DNA from: CAYWXK01 sp964462515
Lineage (GTDB): Bacteria; Planctomycetota; Phycisphaerae; Sedimentisphaerales; Anaerobacaceae
Reading direction: 5' to 3'
DNA length: 32,721 bases
NCBI GenBank assembly: GCA_964462515.1
Contig: CAYWXK010000043.1
Location: forward strand, 1-32,721
The position numbers and the translations under genes are program-made. Position 1 is the first letter of the stretch. Every line of letters begins with the position of its first letter. Shown piece by piece: positions 22,018-28,882 of the stretch. The notes beneath the pieces were generated by a model that did no database searches, was not told the DNA's origin, and was given only the letters and a program-made list of their open reading frames with translations.

Positions 22018-24591
22018 ATGGAAGAAATTGTAGGGCCGCAAGAGCGAATCGAGGATATACGTATCCTCGATGAGCTTAAGAATTCGTATCTTAACTACGC
22101 GATGAGCGTGATTGTTGCACGTGCGCTGCCGGACGTCCGGGATGGCCTGAAGCCATCGCAGCGGCGGATACTTGTTGCGATGAACGATTTGGGACTTGGG
22201 CCGCGAAGCAGGCACCGCAAGTGCGCAAAGATTGTCGGCGATACCAGCGGCAACTACCATCCGCACGGCGACCAGGCGACATACGGGACGCTGGTGCGGA
22301 TGGGCCAGGACTGGAATATGCGGTATACGTTGATTGACCCGCAGGGCAATTTCGGCAGCATTGATGCCGACCCGCCGGCGGCGATGAGATATACCGAGGC
22401 AAGGCTGGCTGCACCGGCTACGGATATGCTCGAAGACCTCGAGTATGACACCGTTGATTTTGTGCCCAATTACGATGAGACACGGACGGAGCCGACGGTC
22501 CTGCCGTCCAAATTTCCGAATTTATTGGTTAATGGTTCGACAGGGATTGCCGTTGGAATGGCCACAAACATTCCGCCGCACAACATCGGTGAGATATGTG
22601 ATGCGCTTTTGATGGTCATTGATGACCCAAACTGCGGCTTCAAGGACATTATGAAAGTTTTGCCTGGCCCGGACTTTCCGACAGGCGGCAACATCTGCGG
22701 CAGAAAGGGCATTCTCGATGCCTACACTACAGGCAAGGGACATCTAACGGTCAGGGGCGAAGCTGAAATTGAGGAAGCAAAGAAAGGCAGAATCCGCATT
22801 GTAGTAACCGAGATTCCCTATATGGTTATCAAATCTGCGATTGTTTCCAAGATAGCCGAGTGTGTCAATAATGACACGATTGCGGAGATTGCGGATGTGC
22901 GGGATGAATCGGACAGGCACGGCCTGCGGATTGTGGTAGAGCTAAAGAAGGATGCCGATGCGGAGATTGCGCTCAATAAGCTCTATCGTTATACTTCGCT
23001 GCAGACGACGTTTGCTATCGCTAATATCGCGTTAGTTAATAATCGGCCTGAAATACTAAATATCCGGCAGATGCTCGATTGCTTCATAGAGCACCGCAAG
23101 ACGGTCATTCGCAGGCGAATCACGTTTCTGTTGAAAAAGTGCAGAAACCGCACACATATTCTTGAAGGCCTTATCCTTGCAGTCAGTGACATTGATGAGA
23201 TTATCGAGATTATAAAGAAGTCGCCCGATGCTCCGGCGGCGAAGTGGAATTTGATGCAAAAGCCGCTGCGGCTGCCTGAATCCGCCGTATTGCGCAAGCT
23301 TTTGCCGAAAGAGTTTGTTAAAGACAAAAGCAAATCCAAACATTACCTGACCGGCCCGCAGGCCGATGCAATTCTGGCGATGCAGTTGCAGAGGCTGACG
23401 GGACTGGAGATGGAAAAGCTCGCCAAGGAGTATTCGGAAGTTACCGAACAGATAGAAGGTTACGAGGCGATACTTGCCAGCGAGAGTGCTCTGCTGGATG
23501 TGATTCGGGAAGACATTTACGAAATAAAAGAAAAATACGGAGGCGAGAGGCGGACAAAAATCACCGCCAGAGCCGAGCAACTCGATGTCGAAGATTTGAT
23601 TGCCGAAGAAGAAGTTATCGTAACGGTAAGTCACGATGGATACGTCAAGCGGATGCCGATTGATACGTACCGCAGGCAGGCAAGAGGCGGCATCGGAGTG
23701 ATTGGCTCGGACACAAAGGAAGGCGACTTTATCGAGCATCTGTTTGTTGCTTCCACGCACGATTATTTGCTTATTTTTACCAATCGCGGCAGATGCTATT
23801 GGCTCAGAGTCTATGATGTGCCCAGTATGTCCAGGCAAAGTAAGGGCAGAAATATCGTCAATCTGCTTAATCTCGGCGACCAGAAAATAGCATCGGTAAT
23901 CAACGTGAGTAAGTTTGACCAGGAATCTGCCGAGGGTGAGGAGCAGCAGCTCGTTATGGCGACCAAAAACGGCCTTGTAAAGAAGACGCGCCTATCTGCA
24001 TATAGCAATCCGCGTTCGACCGGCGTTATTGCCATCAATCTCGACCCGAACGATGATTTAATTGGAGTATCGCTGACGACGGGCAAGAACCAAATTTTGC
24101 TGGGCACACGAGATGGTATGACGATACGATTTGAAGAAAAGCAGGTTCGTTCGATGGGCCGCGCGTCGCGGGGCGTGAAGGGAATTAAGCTGCGGCCCGG
24201 AGACGCTGTGGTTGGTATGGTGATTGTTGAAGAAAAGGCGGCGCTATTGACGGTGTGTGAAAATGGATACGGCAAACGGACCGGCTTCGACAGTTACCGC
24301 TCGCAAAGCCGGGGCGGAATAGGGCTGAAAAACATAAAGACTTCCGAGCGAAACGGCAAGGTGGTCTCGCTTAAGGCCGTTCAGAGCAAGGACGATTTGA
24401 TGCTGATAACCGCCAAGGGAATGGTCATTCGCACCGGTCTGGGCGAGATTCGTTCGATTGGGCGAAACACCCAGGGCGTTCGGTTAATCAAGCTGAAATC
24501 AGATGATAAGCTGGTAGCTGCTGAAAAGATAGCTGCCGAAGACTTGGAAGAGCCGGCTGAAGCGCAAGATTCAAAAGCAGAATCAAAATAG
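22018..24591 (+). CDS. gyrA: DNA gyrase subunit A
   Basis: An 857-residue subunit of the type IIA topoisomerase that introduces negative supercoils. The start ILDELKNSYLNYAMSVIVARALPDVRDGLKPSQRR is diagnostic. The catalytic tyrosine is Y125 in AAMRYTE. The C-terminal beta-pinwheel is present, with blades such as VIVTVSHDGYVKRMP and the GyrA-box position QARGGIG (residues 554-560), differing from the canonical QRRGGKG at two sites. The quinolone region reads HPHGDQATYG, so the residues equivalent to E. coli Ser83 and Asp87 are Gln86 and Gly90. ATG 22018 has only a weak ribosome site; an in-frame extension upstream runs through the hairpin and is not credible. gyrB is not in the window. Confidence 0.96.
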   Translation: MEEIVGPQERIEDIRILDELKNSYLNYAMSVIVARALPDVRDGLKPSQRRILVAMNDLGLGPRSRHRKCAKIVGDTSGNYHPHGDQATYGTLVRMGQDWNMRYTLIDPQGNFGSIDADPPAAMRYTEARLAAPATDMLEDLEYDTVDFVPNYDETRTEPTVLPSKFPNLLVNGSTGIAVGMATNIPPHNIGEICDALLMVIDDPNCGFKDIMKVLPGPDFPTGGNICGRKGILDAYTTGKGHLTVRGEAEIEEAKKGRIRIVVTEIPYMVIKSAIVSKIAECVNNDTIAEIADVRDESDRHGLRIVVELKKDADAEIALNKLYRYTSLQTTFAIANIALVNNRPEILNIRQMLDCFIEHRKTVIRRRITFLLKKCRNRTHILEGLILAVSDIDEIIEIIKKSPDAPAAKWNLMQKPLRLPESAVLRKLLPKEFVKDKSKSKHYLTGPQADAILAMQLQRLTGLEMEKLAKEYSEVTEQIEGYEAILASESALLDVIREDIYEIKEKYGGERRTKITARAEQLDVEDLIAEEEVIVTVSHDGYVKRMPIDTYRRQARGGIGVIGSDTKEGDFIEHLFVASTHDYLLIFTNRGRCYWLRVYDVPSMSRQSKGRNIVNLLNLGDQKIASVINVSKFDQESAEGEEQQLVMATKNGLVKKTRLSAYSNPRSTGVIAINLDPNDDLIGVSLTTGKNQILLGTRDGMTIRFEEKQVRSMGRASRGVKGIKLRPGDAVVGMVIVEEKAALLTVCENGYGKRTGFDSYRSQSRGGIGLKNIKTSERNGKVVSLKAVQSKDDLMLITAKGMVIRTGLGEIRSIGRNTQGVRLIKLKSDDKLVAAEKIAAEDLEEPAEAQDSKAESK

Positions 24592-24634
24592 TCCGTTGTC
24601 TATAACTCATCCTTCGTTTTCCGAATCATAGAAG

Positions 24635-25627
24635 ATGTCTAAAAGTAACGTCAAGTCGAAGCGACAAAGTTGCCCCATATATGTAATTGCCGGCAAAGAA
24701 CGGTCGCTTGTCGATATGGAGTATAGAGAGCTTTTAGATAAGCTTGTCGAGCCGGCGCAGCGGATGGTTTCACTTTTTGATGCCGATGCGGATACGGTAA
24801 CAATTTCACAGGTGCTCGATGAGCTGCGAACCCTCCCCTTTTTAGCCGACAGGCGGGTTGTCGTTATAAAAGGGGCTGATGATTTTGTCTCTGCAAATCG
24901 TCAGTTGCTTGAGAAGTATTTTGAAAGTCCCTCACCGAGCGGTGTGTTGGTTCTAACCGTAAGCAGTTGGTCTGCCCAGACAAAGCTGGCTAAACTTCTA
25001 TCAAAGGTGGGGGAATTGATTCCTGTCGAACAGCCCAAGCCCTCGCAACTTCCGCAGCGCGTGTGCCAATATGCCAAGGAGGCATACGGCAAAGAATTTG
25101 AAAAGGGTGCGGCTGAACTTTTAGTTGAATTAGCCGGCGATGAGCTGGGGCGATTGTATAGTGAGGTTGATAAGCTGGCCACCTTTGCCGATAAGGAAAA
25201 GGTCATAACGGCAAACCACGTGGAGTTATTGATTGGCCATAACCGCCTGTTCAATGCCTTCGCGGTAATTGATGCGATTACAAGTGGCCAGATAAGCAGA
25301 GCCGTAGAACGGCTGCGCAGTATGTTCGCGGAGGATAGAAGCACCGAATATACCGTTGTCGGTGCGTTTGCATTTCATTTTAGAAGGCTTTTTAACGCAA
25401 AGGTTTTGTTGCAAAAGGGCCTGGGCTATGACCAAATCGCTAATAAAGTCAGGGTGTGGAGTAACAGGGACGATTTTTTTGCTCAAGTTCGCAAGTTGTC
25501 CTTAAAGCAAATCGGCCAGTATTTGCAGAAACTTGCCGAAATCGACCACGCAATAAAAACCGGCCAGTCAAAAGCACAGGTAGCGATGGAACAATTGGTC
25601 CTCGGATTAGTTGCTGGCTCCGCTTAG
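24635..25627 (+). CDS. holA: DNA polymerase III subunit delta
   Basis: A 330-residue clamp-loader subunit. The N-terminal domain includes YVIAGKERSLVDMEYRELLDKL and LRTLPFLADRRVVVIKGAD, the typical HolA segment. The AAA+-like domain II has GVLVLTVSSW, and the region ELLVELAGDELGRLYSEVDKLATFA is the signature of the family. The C-terminal collar helices include AFAFHFRRLFNAKVLLQKG. Delta opens the beta clamp during loading. Length is normal. It begins 43 bases after gyrA and is likely co-transcribed. It is convergent with the DUF1848 gene, whose stop lies 5 bases beyond. Confidence 0.92.
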   Translation: MSKSNVKSKRQSCPIYVIAGKERSLVDMEYRELLDKLVEPAQRMVSLFDADADTVTISQVLDELRTLPFLADRRVVVIKGADDFVSANRQLLEKYFESPSPSGVLVLTVSSWSAQTKLAKLLSKVGELIPVEQPKPSQLPQRVCQYAKEAYGKEFEKGAAELLVELAGDELGRLYSEVDKLATFADKEKVITANHVELLIGHNRLFNAFAVIDAITSGQISRAVERLRSMFAEDRSTEYTVVGAFAFHFRRLFNAKVLLQKGLGYDQIANKVRVWSNRDDFFAQVRKLSLKQIGQYLQKLAEIDHAIKTGQSKAQVAMEQLVLGLVAGSA

Positions 25628-25632
25628 TCTTT

Positions 25633-26583
25633 TTAGAAAAGAAAATCATTTTCCGTTTTAACGTTTTGAACTTCTGCGAGAAACTGGTCTGATTGAGATT
25701 TGGAATAGCCTAAAAAGGCACTATTTTTGTCTTGGTTTTTGAAAGCCTGGTAGGCGGTGGGTTTGTTTGTGTTTGCGTAGCAATATACGCAGCCGTGCGG
25801 GCAGGTGTCGTAGGCACCAATGTCGATACTTTCAGTGCAGCCGCACTCGCTTCTTGTGGGTTTTTCGTTGTAGAGCATGCCTTCTGGGAAAAATAGATTT
25901 TCAATAATGCTGCCATCGATGCAGTGGGCTTTTTTGATTTTTTCGCCAACCAAGTAGTCGCCACAACAGGAGAACATCTCGATGCCATAGCGATGGGCAA
26001 TCTCTGCCAGCTCGTTTGCTAGTTCAATCTTAAAATAACTGCTGCAGTCAGTTACGGTGACGCCTTTTGTTTTCTGGAGCTCTTCAAAGTTGCGTTTTAC
26101 TTTATTGTATTCTGTCACGAAGCTAAAGTAACAGCGTTCAACTAAACCGGCAAATTGCGAGGCGAGGTCTTCAAAGGCCTTTAGCCAGAACTTACGGTCG
26201 CAGATATTAGAGATAATGATGGGGTCGAACCGCCAGTTTATATGTTTGGGCGAATACATCTTGCTAAGATGATTTAGAGTCTCGATTGCACCCTGTTTTT
26301 GGATGTTGGTTTCAAAGACACCCGGCAGACCGGTAACGGTATAGTTAAAATAGAATTTGTGTCCTAAGTTCTCAATGATTTTAAGATTATCAAGAAATGG
26401 CGTAAAATTTTTCGACCAGAATACAAAGCAGGTAACATCTTTGGGCTTTAAGGACACGAGGTATTTTTGTCCGCCGAAGGGATTGACTACGCCTGCGAAA
26501 CCTTCTTTGAGCCGGCCGATGAACCACTCGCTGTAAAAGGCCGGTATATCAGTCCTTCGCGATACTGAGATTATCCTTTTCAT
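25633..26583 (-). CDS. DUF1848 protein with C-terminal CxxxCxxC cluster
   Basis: A 316-residue protein starting MKRIISVSRRTDIPAFYSEWF, the hallmark of DUF1848. Alternating strands and helices (CFVFWSKNFTPFLDNL, INWRFDPIII, MFSCCGDYLV) suggest a TIM-type barrel. Near the C-terminus is CGCTESIDIGAYDTC, then CPHGCVYCYAN (Cys 261, 265, 268), a CxxxCxxC triad with an aromatic residue as in radical SAM enzymes, but placed at the end of the chain rather than the beginning. Function is unknown. ATG 26583 is chosen over an upstream TTG at 26613; neither has a clear ribosome site. The gene stands alone on the minus strand. Confidence 0.85.
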   Translation of the reverse strand: MKRIISVSRRTDIPAFYSEWFIGRLKEGFAGVVNPFGGQKYLVSLKPKDVTCFVFWSKNFTPFLDNLKIIENLGHKFYFNYTVTGLPGVFETNIQKQGAIETLNHLSKMYSPKHINWRFDPIIISNICDRKFWLKAFEDLASQFAGLVERCYFSFVTEYNKVKRNFEELQKTKGVTVTDCSSYFKIELANELAEIAHRYGIEMFSCCGDYLVGEKIKKAHCIDGSIIENLFFPEGMLYNEKPTRSECGCTESIDIGAYDTCPHGCVYCYANTNKPTAYQAFKNQDKNSAFLGYSKSQSDQFLAEVQNVKTENDFLF

Positions 26584-26708
26584 TTTTAGCGATGTCGAAT
26601 TGCTCGAAAACAAGAATTATGCTTGTGAATAGCATCTTTTGCTACACAATAAAAAATTGGTGTTTGGAAAGCAAGATTTTATAGTATTACTGCTTGCATA
26701 ATCATATC

Positions 26709-26737
26709 TTGACGCCCATCTGATATTAAGGTAAACT
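26709..26737 (+). promoter_or_regulatory. Sigma70-type promoter of the GH172 gene
   Basis: TTGACG (26709-26714), 17-bp spacer, TAAACT (26732-26737). The predicted transcript start (about 26744) would exclude the GGAG at 26742-26745, which argues for translation from ATG 26803 rather than ATG 26752. Confidence 0.55.
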
Positions 26738-26802
26738 GCCCGGAGAATTTTATGAGACAAAGGCTATTCGAGAAACAAATTGTGTTGGTGAAAGGAGTCG
26801 CT

Positions 26803-27960
26803 ATGGCTGGAAGGGATTTCAGATTTCAGGTTTCACATTTCAGATTTCGGATTTCTCCGTTAGGAGTCCGTAGGACAAATTTAAGATTTGTAATACTTTT
26901 TGCCTTGATGTTCGGCTGTGTATCCTGCCGGTGTGTAGGCTGGCAAGGGCGGATTGTGGCGCAGCCGTATCTGTTGGATACGGGGCTTGTTTCACGCTCG
27001 ATTTCGTTTGAAAATCCCACCGGCGCACCAGGCGAGGGCGGCAAGGCAGCGAGTAATCTTGGCGTGGAGCGAAAAGGGGCACCAGCGATAACATTAAAGG
27101 CCGGCAAGGATGTGCAACTTTGTGACATTAAAGGGCCGGGGACGATTCGACATATCTGGATGACTACCGAGAATAATCCAGCCAATTTGCGCAGTCTGGT
27201 GATACGTGCCTGGTGGGATGGGCAGGAGCATCCGAGCATTGAATGTCCAATTGGCGATTTTATGGGCTTTGCCCACGGCAAGGTAATGGCGTATCATTCG
27301 GCGGTGCATTCGCTCGGCAAAAACGCCGGTATGAATATCTGGCTGCCGATGCCATTTACCAAACGTGCGAGGATTACGCTGACAAATGAAGGGCAGAAAG
27401 ATGTTCCTTTGTTTTATCAGATTGATTACACAACAGGCGACAGACACCCACGTGGCGTGGGTCGGCTGCACGTATTATTTTGCAGGGAAAACCCGACGAC
27501 AATAAAGCAGGATTTTGCCCTGTTGCCGCAGCGGAAAAATAAAGGCCGTTATATTGGTGCGGTTATCGGCATACGCAACACCCACCCTGAGCAGTGGTGG
27601 GGCGAAGGGGAAATAAAAGTTTATATGGATGGCGATACGGAATTCCCGACTATCTGCGGCACGGGAAGCGAGGATTATGTGGGCCTGTCTTACGGGATGC
27701 AGCAGACACCGTTCTTCTATAATGGCTGCAATTTGAATGAGAAGAATTTTGTGTCGATGTATCGCTGGCATCTGCCGGACCCGATTACCTGGCAAAAAGA
27801 GTGCCGCATCACAATCCAGCAGATTGCCTGGAAGCAGGGCTTAGCCGAGACGCAGGATGACTGGTCGTCTGCTACGTTCTGGTATGAGCCGACCCCCAGT
27901 GCTCCGCTTCCATCGATGCCGGATGTCAAAGCCAGAACCGCAGATATATGGCAGGATTAA
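26803..27960 (+). CDS. GH172 (DUF2961) family exported protein
   Basis: About 385 residues. After an odd basic stretch encoded by repeat DNA (residues 4-28) comes a hydrophobic export signal, RFVILFALMFGCVSC. The mature part matches DUF2961: SRSISFENPTGAPGEGG, IKGPGTIRHIWMT, PIGDFMGFAHG, GEGEIKVYMDGD (Glu268, Glu270) and ICGTGSEDYVG (Glu290). This family was renamed GH172 after members were shown to act on fructofuranose and arabinofuranose glycosides; acidic residues in the last two motifs form the expected catalytic pair. The substrate here is unknown. AAGGAG lies 5 bases before ATG 26803; ATG 26752 is an alternative. It is followed at 66 bases by a DUF1080 lipoprotein, with which it may form an operon. 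Confidence 0.85.
   Translation: MAGRDFRFQVSHFRFRISPLGVRRTNLRFVILFALMFGCVSCRCVGWQGRIVAQPYLLDTGLVSRSISFENPTGAPGEGGKAASNLGVERKGAPAITLKAGKDVQLCDIKGPGTIRHIWMTTENNPANLRSLVIRAWWDGQEHPSIECPIGDFMGFAHGKVMAYHSAVHSLGKNAGMNIWLPMPFTKRARITLTNEGQKDVPLFYQIDYTTGDRHPRGVGRLHVLFCRENPTTIKQDFALLPQRKNKGRYIGAVIGIRNTHPEQWWGEGEIKVYMDGDTEFPTICGTGSEDYVGLSYGMQQTPFFYNGCNLNEKNFVSMYRWHLPDPITWQKECRITIQQIAWKQGLAETQDDWSSATFWYEPTPSAPLPSMPDVKARTADIWQD
26815..26891 (+). repeat. Composite dispersed repeat inside the GH172 N-terminus
   Basis: A 7-9 base period of ATTTCAGATTTC-type text (26816-26855) is followed by the palindromes TCC-GTTA-GGA and GTCC-GTA-GGAC, then AAATTTAAGATTTG. It is in frame and encodes FRFQVSHFRFRI and GVRRTN, a poor match to any secreted protein. 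The order (oligomer run, palindrome, ACAA) parallels the elements in the PilX-like copies. Confidence 0.55.
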
Positions 27961-28025
27961 ATGTGTTTTATTGTCGTATTTGTTAAGTGTTGGTTTGGTT
28001 TTACATAATTTCGAAGGAGAAAAAT

Positions 28026-28661
28026 ATGGTGCGCAGATTTTTTATTATTGGATGTGCGGCGGCTTTAGTATTGGCCGCCGGTTGTGCGAAGGAAATTTCT
28101 GGCAAGAAATGCGCGGCGGAGACTAAAGAGGATTTCTTGAAACTATTTAACGGCGAGAATCTTGCCGGCTGGGACGCAAGCGGTGCCGCCAGATGGGTTG
28201 TGGAAGACGGCCTCCTTGTGGGAACGCAAGGCGAGAATAATTCTCCCGGGGACCTCTTCACGAAAGATTCGTATAAGGATTTTTTGCTGAAGGTTACTTA
28301 TCGGGTGGAGTGGCCCTGCAACAGCGGTGTATGGTTCCGCTATCAATCGCCCGACAAGGCATACCAGGCTGACATCCTCGAATACAAAGACCCCGAATGT
28401 TATTCAGGAACGCTCTACTGTCCCGGCAAGATGTTTCTTGCGATGAACAAAGATAAGACGCTGGTGAACCGCGACGGCTGGAACACGATGGAGGTTCGTG
28501 CGGAAGGCGACCACATTCAGATTTGGCTCAACGACCGGCAGGTGGCAGATGTGCGCGACAATACGACCGATTCCGGTAAGATTGGTTTTCAGGTCCACCC
28601 AGGGGCGGAGTTTGGGCCAATGAAAATTGTGGTTCGCAGTATATTACTTAAGCCGCTGTGA
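28026..28661 (+). CDS. DUF1080 (3-keto-disaccharide hydrolase family) lipoprotein
   Basis: A 211-residue lipoprotein with signal MVRRFFIIGCAAALVLAAGC (Cys20). The body is a concanavalin-like jelly-roll of the DUF1080 type: FLKLFNGENLAGWDASG, WVVEDGLLVGT, LLKVTYRVEWPCNSGVWFRY and GWNTMEVRAEGDHIQIWLND, ending IGFQVHPGAEFGPMKIVVRSI. Family members include 3-keto-glycoside hydrolases and many uncharacterised planctomycete surface proteins. AAGGAG stands 6 bases before ATG 28026; an earlier in-frame start at 27987 lacks one. The partner is probably the upstream GH172 gene. Catalytic residues cannot be assigned by eye. Confidence 0.87.
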   Translation: MVRRFFIIGCAAALVLAAGCAKEISGKKCAAETKEDFLKLFNGENLAGWDASGAARWVVEDGLLVGTQGENNSPGDLFTKDSYKDFLLKVTYRVEWPCNSGVWFRYQSPDKAYQADILEYKDPECYSGTLYCPGKMFLAMNKDKTLVNRDGWNTMEVRAEGDHIQIWLNDRQVADVRDNTTDSGKIGFQVHPGAEFGPMKIVVRSILLKPL

Positions 28662-28720
28662 ACCGGCACCAAAGCAAGTTAAAAATACGAAGCTTAAAAC
28701 GTTGGTAGTGCCTTAAAGCG

Positions 28721-28808
<88 letters not shown>

Positions 28809-28882
28809 TACTCTTAATAACAAAGAAGGATTCTTTGTCCTCGCCTCAGAATTCGCCAGGACACAGATGGTTCGGTAAAAAG

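Noticed and set aside
23056..23838. Minus-strand open frame of 260 codons
   Set aside because: Antisense shadow of gyrA; no recognisable protein features.
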